Shown piece by piece: positions 31,289 through 42,347 of a stretch of DNA of 64,000 bases. Numbering within the stretch: position 1 is the first letter of the stretch; each line of letters begins with the position of its first letter. The position numbers were made by a program, and so were the translations under genes. The stretch spans positions 695,092,420-695,156,419 of the forward strand of contig CM062813.1 in NCBI GenBank assembly GCA_031772625.1, read 5' to 3'. The DNA comes from Pinus tabuliformis (lineage: Eukaryota; Streptophyta; Pinopsida; Pinales; Pinaceae). The notes beneath the pieces were generated by a model, which was not told the origin of the DNA, searched no databases, and worked only from the letters and a program-made list of their open reading frames with translations.

Positions 31289-32576
31289 TTATGCAGGGGC
31301 AGGATCCCCTGTGTACAACTTTAGCCTACTTCCTTTCCCTTTCCTAGGGAATGGTTCCCCATTAAGCTTCACGAGCTGAACAACAACACCATTCGTGATC
31401 TCCTTAATAACATATGGCCCCAACCAATTAATTTGAAACTTTCCTGGAAATTTCATGTACTTGCTATTATACAACAACACTAAATCATCTACCTTAAACG
31501 TGCACAACTTAATATGCCAATCATGCCATGCCTTCTCGTGTTCCTTTTGCACTTTCTGGTGAAATCCTACAAGAAAGCGATATTCTTATAACTCTATGAT
31601 CTGCGTGAGCCATTCCTCCAAGGTCTCACGATCCCCCATCTCTGTCAATGCTGCAATACGTAAACTTGGCACAATATACTCCATAGGCATTACTGCTTCA
31701 ATTCTATAGACTAACCTAAATGAAGTTTGTCCTGTAAACTTCTTGCAGGTCGTCCTATCCATTCACCAGTGGATGATAGGGCTTGCTCTTCTAATGATAC
31801 ACCTGGAACTCTTCAAGCATCATGTTGATTGTTTCATTCAAGACATGTGTACCCCTATCACTCATATGTATCTTAGGACATCCAAACCTTGTTAAGACAT
31901 ATTCAAAAAAAAACTACGCAGTAGTGGCCGTTGTACAGTCCTTCACTGGTTGCACTTCTGCCCATCTGGTTAGATACTCAGTTTCAGTAATGATATATCG
32001 CGCACTTGTCTTCTTTCCTAGTGGTTGTATTGGACCTATAAAGTCAATGGCCCATTTTTCAAATACCTGCAACGAGACTTGAGGATTTAAAGGAAATTTA
32101 TCCCTTTGCAAAGGCTTCCCCGTCCTTTGGCAAGCATCGCACACCTTGCAATATGCCTTATAATCCTTGTGTAATGTCGGCCACCATAATCCAGCGTGCA
32201 AAATCTTCTGCGTGGTCACTTTCCCTACATAGTGACCTCCTTCTACTCCTCCATGGGCTTCAACTAGGATACCAACACGTTCAAACTCTAGAACATACCT
32301 TTGTAGTATCTCATTTGTTCCCATCTTATACAAATGACCTGCAATCACTAAAAAATATGTAGCACGAACTACTAACTCCTTCTTCTGTTGAGTGGAATAA
32401 CCTTCCAGAGATGTTCCCATTGTTAAAGAGTGAATTATATCATAACAATGATCATCTGAGACACGCACTGCAAAGAGTTGTGTGTCTTGCAGTCCTTCCT
32501 CCAAACTACTTGGTTCTTCACCTATTTCAATCCTTGATAGATGGTCTGGGCCTACATTCAGCCTTCCAGGCTTCAC
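31289..32576 (-). pseudogene. D2 RNase H end and integrase
   Basis: Minus strand. It starts with the RNase H tail PGRLNVGPDHLSRIEIGEEP, then a linker and the integrase zinc finger (EAHGGVEGGHYVG...YCKVCDACQRTG, HHCC complete). The core starts FEKWAIDFIGPIQPLGKK (first Asp) and ITETEYLTRWAEVQPVKDC. The second Asp (MSDRG in E) and the Glu fall in the broken part at 31560-31913. The C-terminal SH3-like part is open at 31289-31552 (KAWHDWHIKLCTFKVDDLVL, KFQINWLGPYVIKEI). No chromodomain. Closest copy in the window: E integrase. Confidence 0.85.
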
Positions 32577-33720
32577 AATTACTTCAAAGTCATACTCCTA
32601 GAATAATAGTAACCATCGGCATATCTTCCCCCCCAACACAGGCTTATTGACCAGGTACTTCAGCGCGGAGTGATCTGTATACATTTTAAAGTGTCCACCC
32701 AATAAATAATGCCTAAACTTCTATAGTGCATAGACCATCGCCAGCCCTTCGTGCTCTGTAGTGGAGTAATTCTTCTCAGCTTCAAATAACTTTCTACTCG
32801 TGAAATCTATCAAATGATCAATCTCTCCCTCACCTACCTATGTTAATACTTCTCCTAGCACAATGCAAGAGGCATCTACATGCACATGGAACTCCTTCTA
32901 GTCGGGAAATATCAAAATAGGCGTTGTCACAATTTTCTCCTTTAAGACATCCAAATTGTGCTAACAGTCTTCATCCCAACAAAACATCGCATCTTTCTTC
33001 AACAGTTTCTCCGTCGGCACAGTTATCTGAGCATATGCCTCAATAAACTTCCTATAGTACCTAGTGTGCCCCACTGTTGCGCGCAGTTGTTTTACATTCC
33101 TAGGAGCCTCCAAATTAACAATGACAATGATCTTCGTGTGGTCTACCATCAATCCCTATTTACATACAACATGGCCGAGCAAAATCCCAAAGGGCACATA
33201 GAATATGCATTTCTTTAAGTTCAGCGCAATCTGATACCTTCGACATGTATCCAGCATGGGGTGCAGACTCGCAACATGGTGCTTCACTAATCCAAACACA
33301 ATCCAATCATCAAAATATACCTCCAAGAATTTATGAATAAACTCCTTGAACGTCGCGATCACAACTCGGGAAAATATTGTAGGCGCATTCTTCAATCCAA
33401 ATGGCATAATTGTATAATTGAAGCAACCCCACTCAGTCACGAAGGTTCTTTTGCTTCGATCTTCTGGCGTGATCTTGATTTGATGATATCTCGAAAAACC
33501 ATCAATAAACGAGTACACCTCCTATCTGCCAGCATTCTCTAACAGTTTGTTAGTAAATGGTGTTGGAAATGGATCATGCACACAGGCATCATTCAGCTTC
33601 CGCAGATCTACGCATATGCGGATTTTTCCTTTTTGTTTCTTTTCTTGGACCACCATTGGGCTTACCCAATATGATTCTTCTATTGGCTCAATAATACTAG
33701 CCTCCATCATCTTATCCAGT
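32577..33720 (-). pseudogene. D2 reverse transcriptase and RNase H
   Basis: Minus strand. RT: ASIIEPIEESYWVSPMVV, KGKIRICVDLRKLNDAC, YSFIDGFSRYHQIKI, NYTIMPFGLKNAPTIFSR and the catalytic LEVYFDDWIVFG (YFDD), then LGHVV and the thumb VKQLRATVGHTRYYRKFI. RNase H follows at 32577-32960 in several frames: WDEDC, the SCIVLGE segment and AEYYSTTEHEGL-like sequence before the integrase frame. Frameshifts or stops occur at about 33520, 33155 and 32960. This copy keeps the RT that E has lost. Confidence 0.85.
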
Positions 33721-34457
33721 TCCTAGCGCACCTTCTCTTTATATTTGGGATTCAGTCGATAAGGTCGCTACTTAACAGGCTTCGCATTCGGTTTTAATGT
33801 AATCTTCATAACACCTAAATATCCAATGATCCCTTTTAAATTTGAAAACTTCGTTGGGAATAAATCTCGATACTCGCGCAGAAGCTCAGCTACCTTATCA
33901 ACTGTATCTTCGTACCAATAGTCTCCAATCTTTGCGAACTTAGGTTCTTCTTCAGATCTAATGTTTACTTGTCAAGTTTTCAATGGCTCTGATATATCTG
34001 GGTTCACCACCTTTGGTCCTTCAACTTTGCATTGCCCTTCGGTCTCTGGGATGATAATATTCCATGGATTATCTTCTTCTTCTTCAGCAATCACATTATA
34101 ACATTCCAACGCATGGTGCAGCTGTGTAATCCAATCTTCTTGAGTCCATTCTACTGGTTCCTTTGGAATTCTGAATATAGTTGCTTTTATCTCTTGTAGC
34201 ACCTCATCAATGCTTTCAAACCCATCCTGAAATCAAAAAGTTAATAGAAATATCTCCCTTAAAATGTCCCACTCAATTGTGCCATGGCGAAGCTTCGTCT
34301 CCAGATACTAGTTCATTAGGATGGTATCTAACTATGATAGAAAATATGCACCCATTCTAGTTGTGGTTATGTTCCCCATACCTTAGTCCATTGTGCCAAA
34401 TGATCACGCGGATCATCCTTCCCGTTGTATTTTTCTGTCATTCTAGTATTAGCCTAT
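33721..34457 (-). pseudogene. D2 second gag-like domain upstream of RT, cut by element H
   Basis: Minus strand from 34457: MTEKYNGKDDPRDHLAQWTK, VWGT, EWVHIFCHTLD, IPMNWYLETKLRHG and EWDILREIFLLTF, a retrotransposon gag-type helical domain. It is followed by VEWTQEDWITQLHHALECYN and a linker into RT (ELLREYRDLFPTKFSNLKG, then the KPVK-RPYRLNPKYKEKV pre-RT box). In E the preceding half of this domain (NFPIYDGITKVDTFLDTFER...ATPARWW) lies after the protease. D2 therefore shows this gag-like domain leading straight into RT. The upstream part of D2 is right of the window. Confidence 0.7.
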
Positions 34458-36062
34458 TGATGACGCTCATCAATGGGTAAATTATATGGACCTTAATGCA
34501 CCTCCATCTTACTAAAATAAACTTTTCTCATCATTTTTTAAATGTTTTAATTATGTTTTGCTTAATGAGGAGAGTAAAGATGGGATGTCATGTCTAGTGG
34601 TATAATGTGCATTGATTGCAGGTTTTGGAGAAAATTTTGGCTAATTAAAGTGCAGGAACTCGAATGGAGACAAGCAAGAGGGATTCTAGGAGATAGGATC
34701 TCCCTCCTTAACTCCTCACTCACTCGAATATTCCTCAATCAAATCTCATCAACTCGGAGCTGCAAGCAGCCAAGTCATGAAGTTAATTGGCAGCCAAGTC
34801 AGTGACATTTGAAGACCAATTGATCTCGATATTGGAGCCAAGCCTCCCTAAATTTAAGGAATTTGTTGGTAACTTTAGTTGTATAAATCAAGAGGCATAG
34901 GGCCTCACTAGGATTCTGATTTTTTGTTAAAGATAGCTAAGCAGTTTTCGAGTTAATGCATTGTAACCAAGCACTCTTATTTATTTCTGATTTCTTTAAT
35001 GAAAATGAGAAGCATTCCCTTGATCCAACACTAAGTTGACTCAAAGGGCTGAAGCTCTTGGGTGAGGGCCCAACCCTAGCAGCAGAGGTTCCTCTTGTCT
35101 ATATGTATGCTTAGGTTATACTCATAGTTAGTTGTTAAAGTGATTTTGGTGTTGTCAATTTGCAAGTATTAGTATATTTGATTAGTTTGCTTCCATTTGT
35201 GGATAGTTCTAACAGTATCATTGTAGTAATAAGAATCTATTCCAAAAAGGCTGACAGCAAGTGGTTTTCACCTCATTTCTCCCTTGCAGGGATCATGGTT
35301 TGAGGAACACTTCTCATACAACCCAAAAAGACAGAATTCATGCTTTTTGTGTAATCTAGGGTTTTCTTGCTAATTAGGTCATTATATTTTAGTTTCATAG
35401 AAGTTGCAATTGGTATTTTCTGATCGATTAGGTTTTGTACTGAACTCATCTCACTTCCATATTGGTCTCAAGTACTTTCATGCATGAATTTAGCAAGTAA
35501 ATGGTGACAAATCTGTTTTTTCCTCTATTTGAATAAACCCTTCTTGTCTTTGATGAATTTTATGTATGAATGCAAAGAATGATGTTTGTTGTTGTAGAAG
35601 TTTCTAAATTGTAGGGAGACCTCATCTCATCAGCCTCAGCCAAGCCATATCCACCCATGATTTCCAAAGGTCACTAAGGTCTCAATTCAAATTCTTGTCT
35701 TATGAGGAAAACTTGTCATCTCCAATAAGAAAATCCAACCATCTTAAACCTTTGGCTTGAGTTCTAAGTAATTTCCTACCACTCCCATGCCTCATTCCCT
35801 CCTCATTCACCTTTTCCAAGCTCCATCCCACCTTCTAGACCATTCCCCAAGTTTTTGGCATGTTCATGTAGTAAAATAGGGGATCCTATAGGTGAACTAG
35901 TACTTCCTATAGACATCCTATAGGAAAACCAGTAGTAGCCTGTTTTGAGCCCAATTTGAGAAAAACATCACTAAATTCAGGATTAGGCCCCTACTTTCCC
36001 TCCAAACCATCTGAACCATTATCCTCCTTCTTCTCCACACATGTATCCCCTGCCAAAGAACC
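34458..36062 (+). repeat. Element H 5' LTR, left segment
   Basis: Starts TGATGACGCTCATCA inside the D2 gag-like domain. The right segment (41676-42170) ends GTGCTCATCA, so the ends form TGATGA/TCATCA. Element G splits the LTR at 36062/41676. The partner LTR is outside the window, so the left boundary rests on the loss of D2 coding and the terminal repeat. About 2.1 kb in total without G. No ORF of note. Confidence 0.6.
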
Positions 36063-36246
36063 TAGAGTATACAGACTCAGTAATAAACATAAATACATAT
36101 ATATTTTATTAATAATTGAAGGATGTTTACATTTTTGTGAGAGGCCCTAGCTATATACTGCCTTAGGTGCCTCTTGGTGAACGGCATGATATTTGATCAT
36201 GCCCTTTTGCCTAATAAACTACAACTAACTAATTTTTTACATAACA
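36063..36246 (-). repeat. Element G LTR (3' LTR in minus sense)
   Basis: 184 bp, begins TAGAGTATACAG (a G-to-A change of TGGAGTATACAG in the partner) and ends TACATAACA. The main difference from the partner is an 11-bp stretch near 36183. Confidence 0.88.
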
Positions 36247-36264
36247 TTGCCTTCCTCTCGAAAG
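36247..36264 (-). promoter_or_regulatory. Element G polypurine tract
   Basis: Minus-sense CTTTCGAGAGGAAGGCAA abuts the LTR start TGTTATG. Confidence 0.75.
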
Positions 36265-36294
36265 AATGCTTTGTCCTCAAAGCATACATAACGA

Positions 36295-36690
36295 TGGATG
36301 TTGTTGAAAAAATGCTTCAGTCTCCCAAGAAGCTTCTTCTTCTAGTAAGTCCTTCCACTTGATCAATTATTCCTTGACTGTACGACGTCGAAGCTTTATT
36401 TCTCTAGTAGATAAAATACCTTTTGGTTCTAGAATGACCCTTCCTTCATCATCCAGGGATGGAAGCGTTGTTTGCGCTGATTGATGGTCGCCTAGTGCCC
36501 TTTTAAGGTAGGAGACATGGAAGACATTATGAACACGACTTTTCTCTGGAAGGCTTAAACCATATGCAACTTGGCTGATCTTTTTATTGATCTGACAAGG
36601 TCCATAGAACTTTGGTTCCAATTTAATTTTTCCTTTTTGTTTTAAGGACAATTGTTTGTATGGTTGGAGCTTGACAAACACCCATTATCC
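36295..36690 (-). pseudogene. Element G integrase C-terminus and chromodomain
   Basis: Minus strand. WVFVKLQPYKQLSLKQKGK and PKFYGPCQINKKISQVAYGL form the SH3/GPY-type module, then HNVFHVSYLKRALG. The chromodomain follows: PKGILSTREIKLRRRTVKEY, LIKWKDLLEEEASWE and a short tail FFQQHP. A stop interrupts it at about 36367. The aromatic cage positions appear partly changed, as in many plant chromovirus (type II-like) chromodomains. Chromodomains steer integration towards particular chromatin. Confidence 0.85.
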
Positions 36691-36774
36691 GACTTCAAAT
36701 TCTCTTTCAGTTCTGTTTCAGTCTGCTTGTTGCTTCATATGATTCTTCACATTATTCAAGTTTTCTTTTAGTAT

Positions 36775-37644
36775 TTAGACGATTTTTTGGGTTTCTTCTA
36801 GTTGATTTTTAGCAGTAGGTAGATTTGTCTGGACAATAGCTAGATCCTTCCATTTTGGGGGCTCATATCCATACAAAGCCTGAAATGTCATCATTTTTGT
36901 TGACGTATGATAAGTGGAATTATACCACCACTCAATGAGATGCAACCATTCAGCCCACTTATTTTGTTTTTCTGTATCATAGCAACGTAGGTAGGCCTCC
37001 AAACATTTATTGACAACCTTTTTTTGTCCATCTGTTTGAGGGTGATAAGCGGAACTCGTATTTAGGTAGGTTCCTATGTGGTTGAACAACTCCTTCCAGA
37101 AATTACCCTTGAATTTGGCATCTCTATCACTCACAATGACTTTCAGAAAACCGTGTAATTTATATATATTTTTGAAAAATATTTCAGCAATTTGTTTAGC
37201 TGAATATGATTTCTTTATTGCCATAAAGTGAGCATATTTGGTGAGTCTGTCGACCACTACGAAAATCTTATCCTTGCCTTCAGATACGGGTAATCCCTCA
37301 ATAAATTCCATTGAAATTTCTTCCCATTTCTGATTCGGAATGTTTAAAGGGTGAAGTAATCCAAGTGTCATAATATTTTCACTTTTATTCCTTTGACATG
37401 CATCACACTCTGCTACATACTTCTGAATATCGCGACTCATCCCTTTCCAGAAAAATGATTGACGTGCATTGTAGTAAGTCTTAAAGAATCCTACATGTCC
37501 GGATGACGGTGAATCATGTGACTCCTTGAGTATCTTAAATTTAAACTTGGAATTTGTATTTAGATAAATTCTTCCCTTGTACCATAGAATATCATTCTTC
37601 CATTCAAATTTTGAGTTGTTGGGAAGGTTATTGATTATCGCCAT
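36775..37644 (-). pseudogene. Element G integrase core, catalytic residues lost
   Basis: A 289-residue open frame, the longest in the window apart from F1 gag. HHCC finger: ESHDSPSSGHVGFFKTYYNA...CDACQRNKS. In the core the canonical SMDFIEGLP reads SMEFIEGLP (Asp to Glu), VIVSDRDAKFKGNFWKEL keeps the second Asp, and the usual GQTEVVN reads GQKKVVN (Glu to Lys). Two of three catalytic residues are therefore replaced although the frame is open. A stop separates it from the C-terminal module at 36690. Confidence 0.88.
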
Positions 37645-37690
37645 TATTTCTGGATCCTTGGCATACTCACTTCAAATCTTGCTAAGCCAT

Positions 37691-39023
37691 TCAGGAACAA
37701 CAACCAATTGCAAGTAGTGTTGGCTCTTCATCTTTCCTAGATAGGGCATCTGCTACAACATTGAATTTTCCCCTTTTATGTAGTATTTCCATGTCAAAGG
37801 CAGCAATTTTTTCAATCCATTTGTGTTGTTCTTTGGAAAGTGTTTTTTGTTGAAGGAGGTGATGGAGACTGTTATGGTCTGTTCGAATGGAGAACTTATT
37901 TCCCAAAATATATTGCCTCCACTTAGCCAGTGCGTGCATAATAGCGAGCATTTCTTTGTTGTATGTGGACTTGAGACATTCTCTTTTATTGAGCTTCCTG
38001 CTTTCAAAAGCTATTGGATGCCCTTCTTGCATTAGAACTGCACCTATACCGAATCCGGAAGCATCACACTCAATGATAAATGGTTTAGAAAAATCTAGAT
38101 TTGCCAATACCGGGGCATTAGACATAACTTCCTTTAATTCTTCAAAACACCTCCCTGCTTCCTCATCCCATAGAAACGAATTCTTCTTTAAAAGGTTTTT
38201 CATAGGTGCGGTTATATGCGCATAGTTTTTAATAAACCTTCGGTAATACCCAATCAACCCTAAGAACCCTCTTAGCTTGATACATTAACTGGTTTGGTCC
38301 ATTCCTTTATAGCTTTGATTTTATTAGGGTCCACTTTTATGCCTTCATGGGATATAATGTGTCCAAGGTATTCTACTTCTTCCTTTCTGAAGGTGCATTT
38401 GGATTTTTTGCATAGAACTGATGCTCTTTTAGTAGTGTAAGAACTTTATCCAGATGTTGTAAGTGCTCCTTCCAAGTTTTACTGTAAATTAAAATATCGT
38501 CAAAGAATACTAATACAAACTTCCTAATATGTGGACGAAATAATTCGTTCATAGTGGCTTGAAACGTTGTTGGTGCATTGGTTAACCCAAATAGCATTAC
38601 TTTAAATTCATAGTGACCTTCGTGTGTTCAGAATGTTGTTTTTGGTATGTCTTCCAACCTGATTCTGATTTGATAATAGCCTGACCTTAATTCCAATTTT
38701 GAGAAGTATTTTGCGTCATGTAGCTCATCCAAGATTTCATCAATAAAGGGGATTTGGAACTTGTTTTTAATTGTTATTTTATTTAATCCTCTATAATCAA
38801 TGCATAGCCTAAATGAACCATCCTTCTTCCTTACCAATACCACTAGAGCATTATACGGACTTTTACTTTTCGAGATGATCCCACACTTTAAAAGGTCTTG
38901 GATTAATCTCTCAATTTTCATCTTTTGGTGATGTGGATATCGACATGGCTTGATGTTGACGGGGTCTGACCCTGCTTTGACTTCTATTGTATACTCAATT
39001 TCCATGTTAGGAGGAATTTTCAT
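37691..39023 (-). pseudogene. Element G reverse transcriptase and RNase H
   Basis: Minus strand. RT begins [51 protein letters not shown]. After a stop at about 38628, LFGLTNAPTTFQATMNELFR and VLVFFDDILIYSKTWKEHL (FFDD catalytic motif, canonical MPFG changed to MLFG). After a further break [17 protein letters not shown], then RNase [55 protein letters not shown] and GKFNVVADALSRK. RNase H is open over 188 residues (37691-38257). All RNase H acidic residues appear present. Confidence 0.87.
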
Positions 39024-39065
39024 ATGCAGGTCTTCAAATACCTTTTCATGCTTTTGAATTAGATC

Positions 39066-40889
39066 CTATACCTCTGGTGACTCTTCACTGATCATATTTG
39101 CAGATAACATTTCTAATTGGTGACACTGTACTACATAAGTGGGTGCTCCTTTTCGAATCATCTTCATCATATGAGATGACGATACAATTTGATTCTCTGG
39201 TGCTTGGAATCCGTGTAACTTGTACCTCTGACCTCCCCATTTAAATCTTATGAATTGTACTTGATGGTTGGAAGCATAAGTGTCTAGAGTTCGTAGCCAT
39301 TGGATACCTAAGACCACATCTACTCCACCTAATGGTACAGTGAAGAACAGAGATTCTAAATTAAAGTCTTGAATCTACAATTTGACCTTATGGCAGTTCC
39401 CTACCTTTTAAATCTTCTTACCGTCAGCTACCATCACCTTCATGTTTGGTAAGGGAAATGAAAAAATGTTGAGTCTCTTTGCCATGGTTGCATCTAAAAA
39501 ATTGTGTGTGCTACCAAAGTCGATAAGAACCACTACATTATTCTTCTTTATATGTCCTTTCAACTTTAAAGTCTGAGGTTGTGATATACCTATCATAGCT
39601 GATAGTGACACTTGCGGAATACTTCCGTCATCTAATTTTGGTGAGAATTCTGGGGAATTTTCTATTTCTTCTATGTCAAAATCCTCACTGTTTGAATCAT
39701 TAGTTGCTTCACAATTATATAGGTTCTTTGATTCTTTTCCTTTAGCACACCTATGTTTGGGGTCCCACTTCTCACCACAGTGTTTGCATTTGCCTTCTTT
39801 TATCCTTTGTATTTCCACATTAGACTTTTCACCTTCACGAAGATGTGGTGGAACATATCTTGTATTATTTGAATCCACGGACTGGGGCATTCTTCATCTT
39901 GAATATACTTTTTCCGATTTTGACCACAGTATCTATTCGAATTTCTTTTTAGTCATTTTTGCTTTTCGTCTTGCTACTTCTATTGATGTAATGTCATGAA
40001 GCTCAAGTTCTACTTGTAAATGAGTTTTAAGTCTAGAGATGTATGATTGAATTAGACGAGACACTAATAACCTAGGTACTCATGTTACTAAGGTCTCCCA
40101 TTCTTGAGTGTACTCATCCACACTTCCTTTTTGTCGTAATATGATGAGTGTTGAAAAAAACTCTTCTTCTGTTACACCTTGGAATCTTTTAAAGAATGCA
40201 TCTTTAAATTTTCTCCAACTGATGGTGATTGTCGTCTTCTTCCACCACATATACTAATTATATGCTTCTCCTTCCATTTCCATGGATGCATGCCTAAGCC
40301 TTTCGTCATCATCATTGATGTCATAAATCTCGAAGTATTCTTCTACTTTATTCAACCATGCAACACTGCATTTTTCGTTCCCATCAAATTTAAGCATCTT
40401 GATTTTTGCCTTTCATTGATATTTCGCTAATGGTTGGGCATAAAAAGGGCATTGATTGGTAAACGTATCCTAGAGTTGCTTATTTGAAAAAGTCGCGTTA
40501 CTATTTCCTTGGTGGGGCATCACTGATTTTTTTGGAGATTTATATTTTTCTTGAGAATCTGTTGATTTTGTTGAATGTGATGAATTGTGCTCTTGATTTC
40601 CTCCATCATCTTGGAGTAGTTGTTTGGGTGTAATATTCTGCTTTCCACACAAGGTGTTCAGCAATGCTAAGGTCTGATTATGATTCATTTCGGATTGGAT
40701 CTGGTTCTGCCCTAGCTGTAGTTCTATTCGATTTGTCGTATCCTGAAGCTTCTTGATATCGTCAGAATGCCTGATAAACTTACTCTCGAAATCGACTAAT
40801 TTTTTATTGAAATCATCGGAGTGGCTAGTAATCCTATTCTCCAAATCAATCAATTTTTTACTGAAATCGGCCATTGACATTGACGACAT
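39066..40889 (-). pseudogene. Element G gag and protease
   Basis: Minus strand from ATG 40889 (MSSMSMADFSKKLIDLENRI), a heptad-rich start with KKLVDFESKFIRHSDDIKKL that predicts a coiled coil. The capsid region includes LKFDGNEKCSVAWLNKVEEY and RLRHASMEMEGEAYN, with stops. The nucleocapsid has one knuckle-like CKHCGEKWDPKHRC (C-x2-C-x6-H-x2-C, about 39745-39790). The protease is VVLIDFGSTHNFLDATMAKR (DFGS for the usual DSGS, about 39490-39540), ending DVVLGIQWLRTLD. Confidence 0.8.
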
Positions 40890-41480
40890 TGAACGAGTTT
40901 GTGGGGGTGTATATTTGTCTACCAGCTTAATTTTTTTTTTAATAATTAAATTAAATTAATTAATTTAATTATATGACATATAGTTTTTTTTTGTTTTGTT
41001 TTGTTTGTTTTTTTTTTTTTTTCAAATAACAAACCAATGTCAACCGATGTTTGAGTGAGGTCATGCGCCGGTTCAAAATGGCGCAGAGGGTTTGGATGGC
41101 CCGCATACGATAACCTCGGCTGATAGGTTGACTACTACACGATTAACGTTTGACTATCGACACAGGAGGGTGCAGGCAGTAGTTACACTGACAGGAGATG
41201 CAGAGTTTTCTATGTCGGCAAGCAGGGGTGGAGACAGGAGTTACGATGATAGGGCAGGGGGTGTCGGATGGTCAACGAAAATGGAGACAGCGGAAGGAAA
41301 ACTATGAACGACTAATGTTAACGAAGGTAGCGAAGGAAGCAGAGGGGTTTGCAACAATGACAGTGAATGATGACACAAGGGATTTGCAACGGGTTATGGT
41401 GGTGGGAACAAAAACGAATAGTGTGCAGTGTGAACAAGAGTGGATCACAACAGTGGAACAAGGCTCAAGGAACACCAAAC
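40890..41480 (-). other. Element G leader
   Basis: Non-coding. Includes a T-rich low-complexity run in plus sense (40924-41024, TTTGTTTTGTTTTG and homopolymer T), which is poly-A-like in the element RNA. No supported ORF. Confidence 0.6.
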
Positions 41481-41495
41481 ATGGCTCTGATACCA
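41481..41495 (-). promoter_or_regulatory. Element G primer-binding site
   Basis: Minus-sense TGGTATCAGAGCCAT, the initiator tRNA-Met complement, two bases from the LTR. Confidence 0.92.
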
Positions 41496-41497
41496 AA

Positions 41498-41670
41498 TGG
41501 AGTATACAGACTTAGTAATAAACAAAAATACATATATATTTTATTAATAATTGAAGGATGTTTACATTTTTGTGAGAGGCCCTGGCTATATATCGCCTTA
41601 GGTGCCTCTTGGTGAACGGATCATGCCCTTTTGCCTAATAAACTACAACTAACTATTTTTTAACATAACA
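41498..41670 (-). repeat. Element G LTR (5' LTR in minus sense)
   Basis: 173 bp, TGGAGTATACAG...TTAACATAACA in plus sense. Confidence 0.9.
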
Positions 41671-41675
41671 GAACC

Positions 41676-42170
41676 AAGCAAGATTAGCATTTACATTTTT
41701 CAAGAAAAAGGATAAAAAGAAAAAGTTCTCTTATATTTATTCTTACACACAACAGTTAGCACTCTCTAAATCATATTTCATGGTTACATTAGGTAAAACC
41801 TCACATGTGTTAAAGTAGGGTTCTTTTGCAAGCAAAGTATGTTAGCAATTAGATAGAGGATTTCATGTTGTTTTGCAAGCATTTCTTTCAGTCTTTCCTT
41901 CATGCAATAGACATCATTTCTTTTCTTCCAATTAGGGTAAATTCCCCTTCTCCAAGTTGGTAATCAGACTTCTTCTAGTCAATAGAAGGCTGGTTTGAGA
42001 AACCCTAGTGGCATATCACCCCAGCTCAGCAGTGACAAAGAGTAGACCAATTACATCTATTTGTGTATACAACACTATCACCTCCAAGTTTGTACGAACC
42101 CTAGGTTGATGAAGTAAAGTCAGTAGCCCCAGGAGTTGCAGCATCCTTGTTGCAATACTAGTGCTCATCA
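41676..42170 (+). repeat. Element H 5' LTR, right segment
   Basis: Continuation of the H LTR after element G and one copy of GAACC. Ends GTGCTCATCA six bases before the primer site. Confidence 0.7.
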
Positions 42171-42175
42171 CTTTT

Positions 42176-42193
42176 CGGCGCCATTATCGGGGA
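42176..42193 (+). promoter_or_regulatory. Element H primer-binding site
   Basis: CGGCGCCATTATCGGGGA is three bases different from TGGCGCCGTTGCCGGGGA, the tRNA-Asp-type site usual for Athila elements. Confidence 0.75.
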
Positions 42194-42347
42194 GTAGATG
42201 TGATTTTTTCTTTCTTCCTTCCTTTTCTTATCTCTTTCATTCTGCAATTAGTTCCATTTAGTAAATAGTTGCAATTCAGTTTTTTTTTCTTTCAATTTTG
42301 CAAGTAGTTTAAAACTCAAAAATAAAAAATAAAAAATCACTCCTTTC

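Larger units (their letters stand above)
36063..41670 (-). mobile_element. Element G: short-LTR Ty3/gypsy chromovirus
   Basis: 5.6 kb, minus orientation, perfect target duplication GAACC (36058-36062 and 41671-41675). LTRs are only 184 and 173 bp. It has an initiator-Met primer site, gag, protease, RT, RNase H, integrase with a recognisable chromodomain, and a polypurine tract. Frames are long but broken by several stops. It sits in the 5' LTR of H. Compact structure and short LTRs recall Reina-like chromoviruses, but the lineage was not tested. Confidence 0.88.

Noticed and set aside
34458..36062. Host intergenic DNA between D2 and G
   Set aside because: It continues seamlessly at 41676 to an LTR end and the Athila-type PBS, so it is the H 5' LTR.
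37823..38225. Plus-strand ORFs antisense to element G RNase H
   Set aside because: RNase H motifs ([17 protein letters not shown]) are on the minus strand; these are shadows.
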